DNA of 64,000 nucleotides from Streptomyces aurantiogriseus (lineage in GTDB: Bacteria > Actinomycetota > Actinomycetes > Streptomycetales > Streptomycetaceae). Below the pieces are notes generated by a model that made no database searches, was not told the origin of the DNA, and worked only from the letters and a program-made list of their open reading frames with translations. The first letter of the stretch is position 1; every line of letters begins with the position of its first letter. The stretch covers positions 186,001-250,000 of the forward strand of contig NZ_BMSX01000010.1 of NCBI RefSeq assembly GCF_014649375.1, in the 5' to 3' direction. This document shows positions 44,778 through 51,729 of the stretch, in pieces. Position numbers and translations under genes: made by a program.

Positions 44778-45016
44778 TGACCGCCCTGGACGACTACTTC
44801 GTGGGTTACGGCCCTGAGCAGATTGAGGACATCCAGGTCCACGAGCGGCCCGACGGGTCCTCCGTGATCGAAACCGTCACGTACCGGCCCATCCGGGTCT
44901 TCGAGTACCAGCCCGACCGCTCCTTGATCGAGCTGCACGGCGAGGACGCCGACCGCGCGCTGGAGGCCTTCTGGGCCGAGTACGACCGCCTTGCCGAAGA
45001 GGAGAACGACCGATGA
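44777..45016 (+). CDS. Small acidic phage protein (early operon)
   Basis: 79 residues; coupled to the previous gene by ATGA. Acidic (MTALDDYFVGYGPEQIEDIQVHE) with a beta-rich middle and acidic helical tail (EEENDR). No known domain. Overlap with the next gene by 4 bp places it in the same tightly packed operon. Confidence 0.6.
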   Translation: MTALDDYFVGYGPEQIEDIQVHERPDGSSVIETVTYRPIRVFEYQPDRSLIELHGEDADRALEAFWAEYDRLAEEENDR

Positions 45017-45390
45017 GCAGCCCGACCGTCACCCTCGACCACTTGATCCAGACCCGGCTCGCCGAGATCGCCGAGGACGCCTGGCGCGACCACCGCATCA
45101 TGCCCGTCAGGGACAGCGACGGACGCGTCCTCCAGCTCGGTACGGCCGCCGTGAGGGAGCGGTGGACCTGCATGGCCGACCACGGGTACGGCCTCTGCAA
45201 CGAGCCCCTGCTGACCCACCAGCAGGCCAGCACGCTGATGGGGATGTTCAACGACGACGAGCCGATCCCCAACCCGCTGATCCCGCCGGTGGAGGTGGGG
45301 CTGCTCGATCCGGGCGTGGGCGGCTTCCTGCCCGACTCCCTGTACCACTTCAGCGACGTCGTCGCCGAGTACAGGAAGGCGCAGGGCTGA
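45013..45390 (+). CDS. Phage hypothetical protein (early operon)
   Basis: 125 residues; coupled to the previous gene. Begins MSSPTVTLDHLIQTRLAEIAEDAWRDHRIMPVRD; contains CMADHGYGLCNEPLLTHQQASTLMGMFNDDEPIPNPLIPPVEVGLLDPGVGGFLPDSLYHFSDVV. Only two cysteines. No known domain. Function unknown; no membrane segment. Confidence 0.6.
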   Translation: MSSPTVTLDHLIQTRLAEIAEDAWRDHRIMPVRDSDGRVLQLGTAAVRERWTCMADHGYGLCNEPLLTHQQASTLMGMFNDDEPIPNPLIPPVEVGLLDPGVGGFLPDSLYHFSDVVAEYRKAQG

Positions 45391-45392
45391 CG

Positions 45393-45512
45393 ATGCCGAC
45401 GAACCACACCCAGGCGATCCAGTACGTCAATTACGCCCTCCACCTCATCGCCCTCGGCATCGTCGCGGGTCTGATCGTCGCGGTGATCCGCCGGATGCGG
45501 AGGGCCCGATGA
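45393..45512 (+). CDS. Single-span membrane microprotein (39 aa)
   Basis: 39 residues from ATG 45393, two bases after the previous stop and overlapping the next gene by ATGA. Hydrophobic core LHLIALGIVAGLIVAVIRR (about 17-35) with an Arg-rich tail RRMRRAR; a typical N-out or N-in single-span small protein. Without a good ribosome site, but the perfect packing in the operon supports it. Possible holin-like, exclusion or regulatory role is speculation. Confidence 0.6.
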   Translation: MPTNHTQAIQYVNYALHLIALGIVAGLIVAVIRRMRRAR

Positions 45513-46159
45513 CCGAGTGCGCCGTCTGCGGACGGAACAGCAACCTGCCCCGGACCTGCCGTCCGTGCCGGAACAGGATCCGCGGGCTGCTCCTCGGCCT
45601 CCCCGAGGCCGTCGTCCAGACCTGGATGGCCCGGCACCGCGTACAGCGGGGTACGAACGGCGAGCGGGTCTCGGCCTCGAAGGAGGCCCCGATCCCCTTG
45701 AGGATGGACGTGCTGAACCTGCTCGGCCCAAGCGCTGACGCGGTGCTGACGGGTGAGGACCAGGAGGGCCCGGTGCCCGTCGTGGGCGTCCTCTCCGCGT
45801 GGTCCGACCTGGCGGCCGAGCAGACCTGTCAGAAGCCCGTCAGCCACACCGTCAGCGCCCTGACGCAGTTCCTGGTGGACCACGTCGAGTGGGCCTGCCG
45901 CCAGGAGTGGGTGGCCGACTTCGCGGTGGAGCTGGAGGGGCTGCTGAAGACCCTCCGGAAGGTCTCCGGCATCGAGCCCGTCAGGATCCTGTTGCCCGTC
46001 ACCTGCCCCACGTGCGACCTGCGCACGATGGTCCGGGAGGAGGGCTCCGGGTGGGCGGCCGAGTGCCGATACTGCTCGGTGGTGAAGCTCAGCGCCCGCG
46101 AGTACGCCCAGTTGGTCGCCGAGCAGGCCCAGGCCGTCAGCACGCCCGGGGAGGTCTGA
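45509..46159 (+). CDS. Two-zinc-knuckle phage protein
   Basis: 216 residues; overlaps the microprotein gene by ATGA. N-terminal CAVCGRNSNLPRTCRPC (two CxxC) and C-terminal CPTCDLRTMVREEGSGWAAECRYC (two CxxC) form two likely zinc knuckles; the central 130 residues are helical (SWSDLAAEQTCQKPVSHTVSALTQFLVDHVEWACRQEW). Resembles small actinophage Zn-finger proteins of unknown function. Possibly nucleic-acid or protein binding. Confidence 0.6.
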   Translation: MTECAVCGRNSNLPRTCRPCRNRIRGLLLGLPEAVVQTWMARHRVQRGTNGERVSASKEAPIPLRMDVLNLLGPSADAVLTGEDQEGPVPVVGVLSAWSDLAAEQTCQKPVSHTVSALTQFLVDHVEWACRQEWVADFAVELEGLLKTLRKVSGIEPVRILLPVTCPTCDLRTMVREEGSGWAAECRYCSVVKLSAREYAQLVAEQAQAVSTPGEV

Positions 46160-46164
46160 CGCAC

Positions 46165-46953
46165 GTGCGTCCCCGCAAGAGCCCCGCGCCCACCAAGGAC
46201 GCGGGGCCTTCCCCGTCTTCGGCTCCTGTCGGCTGGACCGACAGGGCCCTCCTGACGCTCGCCCTCGTCGCGGGCATCGCGGTGACGGCAGCCGGCGAGT
46301 GGGAGCTGGCTCGCCAGGTCGGGATCGCCCCCGTGGTCGCGCCGCTGCTGGCCGTCGTGATCGACGTGTACGTGATCGCCGCAGTACGGGCAGGCCAAGG
46401 CCGAGACGTGGTCGCTGCTTTGGCGATGATGGGCGGCGCCCAGGTGGCCGCCCACCTGCTGTCCACTCGCCACATCGGTTCCTCGGTCGCCTTGGTCGCT
46501 GCCGTCAGCCTGGTGGCCCCCGTGGTGATCTGGCGGGTCCACGCCCTCGCCGGTGCCGGGAAGTCCGTCGTCATCCAGAGGACGCCGGAGCCGACGGTGA
46601 ATGTCAGCCGGGCCAGCACTCCTCCGTGGAAGCCCGCCATGACCAAGTGGCCCCCGGCGTTCCAGCCGCCTGCCGTCGGACCCGTCAAGGCCGCTCTGAC
46701 GTCCCGCCCAAAAGTGGTGACGGCCCACGTCAGCCCGGAGCCGGAGGAGGCCGCGAAGAGCCCGCAGAAGCCCCAAGCGGAGGAGGTCGTGAGGCGGCTC
46801 TATGACGAACTCGGAGGGAAGCGGCCGGGGACGGGGCACATCCGTGACGCTCTGAAGGCCGCGGGCCTCCCCTGCTCTGACGGGACTTGCCGCGAGACGC
46901 GCAAGCGTGTGGAGGCAAAGGAGCCGGAGTTGAAGGCGCTGCCGCCCGCCTGA
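46165..46953 (+). CDS. DUF2637-like membrane protein with C-terminal basic domain
   Basis: 262 residues from GTG 46165; GGGGAGG lies about 9 bases upstream. Four membrane helices at about 28-45, 55-75, 82-100 and 106-124 (TDRALLTLALVAGIAVTAAGEW, AVVIDVYVIAAVRAG). Such DUF2637-like spans are common in integrative plasmids and phages of actinomycetes (Spd-like). The C-terminal half is Pro/Lys-rich and ends in a short helical segment (VRRLYDELGGKRPGTGHIRDALKAAGLPCSDGTC) that may bind DNA. Role unknown. Confidence 0.65.
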   Translation: MRPRKSPAPTKDAGPSPSSAPVGWTDRALLTLALVAGIAVTAAGEWELARQVGIAPVVAPLLAVVIDVYVIAAVRAGQGRDVVAALAMMGGAQVAAHLLSTRHIGSSVALVAAVSLVAPVVIWRVHALAGAGKSVVIQRTPEPTVNVSRASTPPWKPAMTKWPPAFQPPAVGPVKAALTSRPKVVTAHVSPEPEEAAKSPQKPQAEEVVRRLYDELGGKRPGTGHIRDALKAAGLPCSDGTCRETRKRVEAKEPELKALPPA

Positions 46954-47051
46954 CGGTCGTGCAGGAGCCGCCGACGGGCTCGGAGGCACCATGGTGTGGC
47001 GTCGCCTGAAGTCCTACAGTCCCGGAGGAGCTGTCGCAGAGGGGGGCGCTC

Positions 47052-47777
47052 ATGGCCAAGAGGAAGTACGACAACGCCACGCTCGCCGGGCTGATGACCC
47101 TGTGCAGGGGCTACTGCTACTGGCCCGGATGTACGAGCCGTGTCATCACGATGGTCAACGGTGTGCCCAAGCTGAACGCGGAGATCGCACACATCCGGGC
47201 CATCAACCCTGGCGGTAAGCGATTCGATGCCAAGTGGTCCGTGCCGGAGCGCAACAGCTTCAAGAACCTGCTGTTGCTGTGCGTTCCCCACCACACCACG
47301 ATCGACGGCGCCAGCAGCGCGGACTACCCGGTGGAACTCCTCGAAGAGTGGAAGGTCAGCCGGGAAGGGGAAAGCGTCGAGGCGCTGGAGGGCCTGACCG
47401 GGCTGACCGAAGCCCGTCTCGGCGAGATGCTCGCCGAGGCGCAAGGGGAGTTCCTGGATCAGGTTCGTCCGGCACTGGCCGAGTTCTCCAAGACCGCCCC
47501 GGAGCTGGCCGGCCTTCTCAACACCCTGCTGGACGAGCTGGCAGATCCCCGCATCCACGGCTTCGGCATCAGTCCCGACGCCATCGAGCTGTTCAGCCAC
47601 TCTGCACGGTCGTTGGGCAGCTTTGAGGACAACGTCCACGTTCTCGCCCACGCCGCCGACAAGCTCGGCGGCCTGGAGGATAAAGCCGCAGGGTTGATGG
47701 AAGCCGCGAGGCGGTTACAGGCCGCCGCGTCGGCGATCCAAAGCGCTATCGCCGACATGCCACGCGGTCGCTGGTGA
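47052..47777 (+). CDS. HNH-type nuclease-like protein with C-terminal helical domain
   Basis: 241 residues from ATG 47052 (GAGGGGGG upstream). Cys22-x4-Cys27 (CYWPGC), AHIRA with His47, then a hydrophobic strand with NLLLLCVPHH (Asn72, Cys77, His80, His81): the ordering of an HNH/GIY-like beta-beta-alpha-metal module. A 130-residue helical C-terminus follows (LEGLTGLTEARLGEMLAEAQGEFLDQVRPALAEF...). Could be a phage homing or packaging nuclease, or part of a defence/exclusion pair with the following membrane protein. Not located near the terminase, which is against a packaging role. Confidence 0.65.
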   Translation: MAKRKYDNATLAGLMTLCRGYCYWPGCTSRVITMVNGVPKLNAEIAHIRAINPGGKRFDAKWSVPERNSFKNLLLLCVPHHTTIDGASSADYPVELLEEWKVSREGESVEALEGLTGLTEARLGEMLAEAQGEFLDQVRPALAEFSKTAPELAGLLNTLLDELADPRIHGFGISPDAIELFSHSARSLGSFEDNVHVLAHAADKLGGLEDKAAGLMEAARRLQAAASAIQSAIADMPRGRW

Positions 47778-47836
47778 GCCCACCCGGAACTCACAGGACC
47801 TGACGGAATCGGCCTCACGGAGTCGATCCCGTCGGC

Positions 47837-48523
47837 ATGATGACCTGCATGAACGAGTTCTTGGACAAGCTCTGGTCGATGGAGTTCGGCATAGCCCTGC
47901 TGGGTGCCCTGGTCGGTGGTGGCTTCACCATCCTCGGGTCGTGGCTCCAGACCCGGAGCAGCAACAGGGCCGCCGAACTCGTCCAGGCCAAGGCGAACGC
48001 CCAGCGCGGCTTCGACGCCCTCACTCAGCTCAAGGTGCACCTAGAGATCCAGACATTCCAGGGGATGGGCACGAAGGAGACCCGGGCGGCCTGGAACCGA
48101 GAGCGCGAGATGCTGGTCACCACGGCCAACAGCGCGGTCATGCTGCTACCGGATGAGCACAAGGACACCCGTTTTCGTGTCACGTGGCTGCTCAGCCAGA
48201 TCAAACCCTGGTACGGACTACCCCCATGGCCGGAATACAAGCTGGAGACCAGCCTCCTGCTGTCCGAAGCCCTCAAGATCCTGGGCCTCTTCGTTCGGGG
48301 CTCGGACGCCCCGGAAAGGCGAAACATGGCCGAGGTCATCGAGCGGGAGATCGAGCGGGACAAGTGCGAGCGAGCACGCCGCGAACTGGATTCGCTTCTC
48401 GCGGAGGACGAAGCTCATGGACTGGACCAGGAGGACTACGAGCGGATCAATGAACTCCAGATGTTCCTGGGCCAGTCGGGCCCCTCGGAGGCGGCGGCTG
48501 AGGAGACCGAAAGCCCGTCATGA
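47837..48523 (+). CDS. Membrane-anchored helical protein next to the HNH gene
   Basis: 228 residues from ATG 47837 (ATG 47840 and 47849 also possible; no strong ribosome site decides). One transmembrane span at about 17-37 (FGIALLGALVGGGFTILGSW), then an all-helical domain with QTFQGMGTKETRAAWNREREMLVTTANSAVMLLPDEHKD and acidic tail. Single N-terminal span plus soluble domain fits a superinfection-exclusion or phage-immunity protein, but no family is recognised. Functional link to the HNH gene (59-base gap) is inferred. Confidence 0.6.
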   Translation: MMTCMNEFLDKLWSMEFGIALLGALVGGGFTILGSWLQTRSSNRAAELVQAKANAQRGFDALTQLKVHLEIQTFQGMGTKETRAAWNREREMLVTTANSAVMLLPDEHKDTRFRVTWLLSQIKPWYGLPPWPEYKLETSLLLSEALKILGLFVRGSDAPERRNMAEVIEREIERDKCERARRELDSLLAEDEAHGLDQEDYERINELQMFLGQSGPSEAAAEETESPS

Positions 48524-48602
48524 CGCCTGCCAGAAACGGTACTTGCTTTCCCTAACGAACGACCGCATAATCGAACGCAGCAGGACACGTACGTCCTCAT
48601 GC

Positions 48603-48633
48603 AGGCCCCGACGCCATTGGCGGACCGGGGCCT
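48603..48633 (+). terminator. Hairpin upstream of the small HTH gene
   Basis: AGGCCCCG (48603-48610) and CGGGGCCT (48626-48633) with a 15-base loop, followed by TTCG; 24 bases before the GTG of the HTH gene. Could terminate the upstream operon or be an attenuator. Confidence 0.45.
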
Positions 48634-48656
48634 TTCGCATGCTCGGGAGGGCTTCA

Positions 48657-48866
48657 GTGGAGGACGAAATCTGGCTGACGGCCCGAGAGGCTGCCGAGCT
48701 GACGGGCGTCAGCGTCGTGACGGTCTACTCGTGGGCCCGCCGAGGCCACCTGAAAGTCGAGGGCCTCGATCACCGAGGCCAGAAGCTCTTCCGTCATCTC
48801 GACGTCGCGAGGGCCGAGATGGCCACCCGGGCCAAGGCCAAGCGCGTGCTGGTCCCTGCTGCCTGA
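48657..48866 (+). CDS. Small MerR/excisionase-like HTH protein
   Basis: 69 residues from GTG 48657, preceded by GGGAGG. Almost the whole chain is an HTH_17-type winged helix: EIWLTAREAAELTGVSVVTVYSWARRGHLKVEGLDHRGQKLFRHLDVARAEMATRAK, with the typical tyrosine/tryptophan 'recognition' helix and basic tail. Such proteins serve as excisionases (Xis), recombination directionality factors or regulators. It stands alone between a hairpin and a convergent leftward gene. Confidence 0.7.
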   Translation: MEDEIWLTAREAAELTGVSVVTVYSWARRGHLKVEGLDHRGQKLFRHLDVARAEMATRAKAKRVLVPAA

Positions 48867-48892
48867 GTCCCCGCTCCCACTCACCCGGCCTG

Positions 48893-49453
48893 CTACTGGC
48901 GAGTGAGAGCCGCGAACTCCTGCTCGCAGGCAATCAAGTACTCCTGCTCCTGATCGGCGGTGTAGAAGCGAATGAACCCGACGCCCTTCTCCGCCACGCC
49001 ACACGCCAACTCCGGCGAGGTGTCGGTGATCGACACGTCCCCACGCGCAGTGTGGTTTTGAACTATCGCCTGGGCGTCAGACTTCCCCTTCTCGGCAGCG
49101 GTCAGGTTGTTGTCCGACCCTCCGCTGTTGCCGGAGCTGAAGCCCAGGAAGAACGAAGCGACGGCGATGGCGACGACGCCGCCCCAAAGGGCCAACGGCC
49201 GCTTCCACCACGGAGTCTCCATCCTCGCCAGGATGCGCTGGTACTCCGGGTCGTCCTCGTATTCATCCCGCCAGCCGTCCGGCCTCTCCGGCGAGTCAGC
49301 CGCCACGTGCACCGTAGGAGCGCCGGACGGACGCTGGGGGACATTCGGGGGAAGGGGCGACGTGTTCTCCACCGCTGACTCCTCAAAGCCCCGACTGGCA
49401 GCCTGATCGTGCACGGAGAGCCGGGCGGCACAGAGTATGCACGAGACATCCAT
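48893..49453 (-). CDS. Membrane protein with N-terminal zinc knuckle, possible lysogenic-conversion gene
   Basis: 186 residues, ATG 49453, no strong ribosome site. An N-terminal CILC (Cys5, Cys8) that may bind metal, a Pro/Asp-rich cytoplasmic part, one membrane helix at about 88-107 (ALWGGVVAIAVASFFLGFSSG), and an extracytoplasmic domain of 75 residues (SGNSGGSDNNLTAAEKGKSDAQAIVQNHTARGDVSITD). Leftward orientation within an otherwise rightward arm is typical of prophage genes expressed from their own promoter. No family recognised. Confidence 0.6.
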   Translation of the reverse strand: MDVSCILCAARLSVHDQAASRGFEESAVENTSPLPPNVPQRPSGAPTVHVAADSPERPDGWRDEYEDDPEYQRILARMETPWWKRPLALWGGVVAIAVASFFLGFSSGNSGGSDNNLTAAEKGKSDAQAIVQNHTARGDVSITDTSPELACGVAEKGVGFIRFYTADQEQEYLIACEQEFAALTRQ

Positions 49454-49501
49454 GGGTTCTACACACAGGACCGGACTGTGATCTTCCCGTGAGCTGTTGA
49501 C

Positions 49502-49538
49502 GGCCGTCTGACGCCCCTCCCCGGAGCGCCAGACGGCC
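49502..49538 (-). terminator. Terminator between the two leftward membrane-protein genes
   Basis: GGCCGTCTG-A-CGC (49502-49514) pairs with GCG-C-CAGACGGCC (49526-49538), one A/C mismatch, 11-base loop. It follows the stop of the 44-residue gene (49546) and lies upstream of the 48893-49453 gene, so the two leftward genes are likely separate transcription units. Confidence 0.65.
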
Positions 49539-49545
49539 GGCTCAC

Positions 49546-49680
49546 TCAGCTCTCGTCCTCGGCCCCCTCGGACGCCTGGGAACGCCTCTGGTCCCTGCGG
49601 TCACGAAGGAAGCGGAAGACCTCGGCTCCGAGCGCGAGGGCTGCGGCGGCTGCACCAAGAGCCGCGTTAAAGGTTTGCAC
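49546..49680 (-). CDS. Small single-span membrane protein (44 aa)
   Basis: 44 residues from GTG 49680 (AAAGGGACC upstream). VQTFNAALGAAAAALALGAEVFRFL is a membrane span, followed by a basic then acidic tail (RDRRDQRRSQASEGAEDES). The organisation, short N-terminus, span and charged tail, resembles small holin-like or exclusion peptides. Longer in-frame reading is possible up to 49866, but has no ribosome site. Confidence 0.5.
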   Translation of the reverse strand: MQTFNAALGAAAAALALGAEVFRFLRDRRDQRRSQASEGAEDES

Positions 49681-49809
49681 TGCGGAAGGTCCCTTTCTCC
49701 GGGACCCCGAACGCCGCCCAACACAGCGACCAAGATCCCGGCATGTGCGGTACATGCCTGGCTCTTCTTGGTTCGCATCCCCCCGATGGGTTCCGGTGTT
49801 GGACAGCAA

Positions 49810-49827
49810 CTCCAAGGATAGTTGGAG
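49810..49827. promoter_or_regulatory. Prophage operator-like inverted repeat C
   Basis: CTCCAAGGATAGTTGGAG, perfect six-base arms CTCCAA/TTGGAG, followed by AGTC. It sits between the leftward 44-residue gene (start 49680) and the terminase small subunit (start 49902), so it can act on late or divergent promoters. Shares its arms and right flank with site A. Confidence 0.65.
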
Positions 49828-49901
49828 AGTCGCCCCTTCGGTAGCCCTCAGTGTCTGACCAGTCACCCGTCACCACACGCGCGTGAGGGGGTGAGCCGGC
49901 C

Positions 49902-50420
49902 GTGGCCCGAACCTTCTCCGCAGAGGACGAGGAGCAGCTCCGTCAGCTCCACGCCGACGGCGTCAGCAGGAACGAGATCGCCCGTCAGATGGGATGGTCC
50001 GTCGGCACGATCACGAACCACGCGAGGCGCCTCGGACTGTCCTTCGACCGGGAGGCCACCAGGGCCGCCGCCGAGGCCCGTCAGGTCGATCTGAAGGACC
50101 GACGTCAGCGGATCCAGGAACAGCTTCTGGACCTGGCGGAGCGGACCATCGAGAGGGCCCAGACCCGGTACCTGGTGCATGGCTTCAGCCACACCGGCGA
50201 GAGCGTGGCCGAGTGGCTCCAGCAGCCCCCGGCCAAGGAGACCAAGGACCTGACCCTGGCCGCCTCCAGTGCCCTGACGAGCGCCCTGAAGCTCGCCCAG
50301 GTCGACGCCGGGGACGAGGGGCGGGAGAACGCTAGGGGACTCCTCGCGACCCTCGGGGAGGCCATGACGGCTGCTGCCCGTGAGCTTGGGGGCGACGATG
50401 CCGACGAGTACGGCTCGTAG
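49902..50420 (+). CDS. terS: Terminase small subunit
   Basis: 172 residues from GTG 49902. An N-terminal HTH (MARTFSAEDEEQLRQLHADGVSRNEIARQMGWSVGTITNHARRLG) for pac/cos recognition, then a helical oligomerisation region (LKDRRQRIQEQLLDLAERTIERAQTRYLVHGFS). First gene of the late module, overlapped by the large subunit gene by 23 bases. Length and domain order are normal for a small terminase. Assigned mainly from position plus the HTH. Confidence 0.8.
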   Translation: MARTFSAEDEEQLRQLHADGVSRNEIARQMGWSVGTITNHARRLGLSFDREATRAAAEARQVDLKDRRQRIQEQLLDLAERTIERAQTRYLVHGFSHTGESVAEWLQQPPAKETKDLTLAASSALTSALKLAQVDAGDEGRENARGLLATLGEAMTAAARELGGDDADEYGS

Positions 50421-51717
50421 CACGCAGTTCCTCCTGGAGCGCTTCTCCCCCAAGCAGATCCTGAGCATCGCGGCGGCCAACCGGAGGATCAACCTCTGGG
50501 AGGGCGCGGTCTCCTCGGGCAAGACCATCGCCTCCTTGTGGGCCTGGCTGACGTTCGTGGAGAGCGCCTCCACGTCCGGCGAGCTAGTGATGATCGGCAA
50601 GACGCGGGACTCCGTATACCGCAACGCTCTCCAGCCGCTCATGAACCCGGAGATCTTCGAGGACCTCGCCCTCCAAGTCGACTACAACCCGGGAGCCCCC
50701 ACAGCCCGGATCTTCGGACGCCTGGTCCACGTCATCGGCGCGAACGACGTCAAGAGCGAGAACAAGATCCGAGGCATGACCTGCGTCGGCGCCTATGTCG
50801 ACGAGGCCACGCTCCTCCCGGAGACCTTCTGGGACATGCTCCGGACCCGCATGAGGGCCCCTGGAGCCCGCATCTTCGCCACGACCAACCCGGACGCGCC
50901 GACGCACTGGCTCCGCGAGAAGTTCATCGACGACCCCGACATCCGGCGGTCGATGAGGGTCTTCTCCTTCGAGCTGGACGACAACATCCATCTGACGGCG
51001 GACTATGTCGAAGAGACGAAGCGGATGTACTCCGGCCTGTTCTACAGGCGGTTCATCCTCGGAGAGTGGTGCGCGGCAGAGGGCGCGGTCTTCGACATGT
51101 TCGACCGGGCCCGGCACGTCGTGGACATCCTTCCGCCGATCACGCGGTGGCTGTCCCTTGGTGTCGACTACGGCACTTCGAACCCGACCCATGCGGTCCT
51201 GGTGGGCTTCGGCAACGACGGATGCCTCTACGCGGCTGCGGAGTGGCGGTACGACGGGCGCAAGGCCCAGCGCCAGATCACTGACGTGGAGGCCTCTGAG
51301 CGCCTGCGGGCCTGGCTGAGCACCGTGAGCCCTCCCGGTACCCGAGAGCGCGGTATACGGCCGGACATCGTGGCAGTGGACCCTTCCGCGGCCTCGTTCC
51401 ACGCTCAGCTCCGGCAGGACGGCCTGAGCCCCCGGCCGGCTCACAACAAGGTCCTGAGCGGCATCCGCATCCTGATGGCCCTCTTCGCTGCCGACAAGCT
51501 CCGCATCCACAGCTCGTGCAAGGAACTGCTGAAGGAGATCGACGGCTACGTGTGGGACCCCCGGGCCACCGAGAAGGGCGAGGACGCGCCCCTGAAGCAG
51601 AACGACCACGGCGTGGACGCGCTGCGCTACGCCATCAAGACCACACAGCACATCTGGCGCCCCCAGATCAACATCCCGCTCTCGCAGGGAGACCGCGAGG
51701 ACGAACGAGCCGCATAA
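50398..51717 (+). CDS. terL: Terminase large subunit (PBSX type)
   Basis: 439 residues from ATG 50398 (GGGGGCGACG upstream; the open frame extends 18 bases further). Walker A with Lys42 (WEGAVSSGKT), Walker B Asp135-Glu136 in CVGAYVDEATLLPE, ATTNPDAPTHWLREKF motif (arginine/adenine finger region), then the RNase H-like nuclease with LGVDYGTSNPTHAVLVGF and AVDPSAASF, ending in HGVDALRYAIKTT. Cleaves and translocates DNA into the prohead with the small subunit. Confidence 0.92.
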   Translation: MPTSTARSTQFLLERFSPKQILSIAAANRRINLWEGAVSSGKTIASLWAWLTFVESASTSGELVMIGKTRDSVYRNALQPLMNPEIFEDLALQVDYNPGAPTARIFGRLVHVIGANDVKSENKIRGMTCVGAYVDEATLLPETFWDMLRTRMRAPGARIFATTNPDAPTHWLREKFIDDPDIRRSMRVFSFELDDNIHLTADYVEETKRMYSGLFYRRFILGEWCAAEGAVFDMFDRARHVVDILPPITRWLSLGVDYGTSNPTHAVLVGFGNDGCLYAAAEWRYDGRKAQRQITDVEASERLRAWLSTVSPPGTRERGIRPDIVAVDPSAASFHAQLRQDGLSPRPAHNKVLSGIRILMALFAADKLRIHSSCKELLKEIDGYVWDPRATEKGEDAPLKQNDHGVDALRYAIKTTQHIWRPQINIPLSQGDREDERAA

Positions 51718-51729
51718 GGGGGGTCTGAG

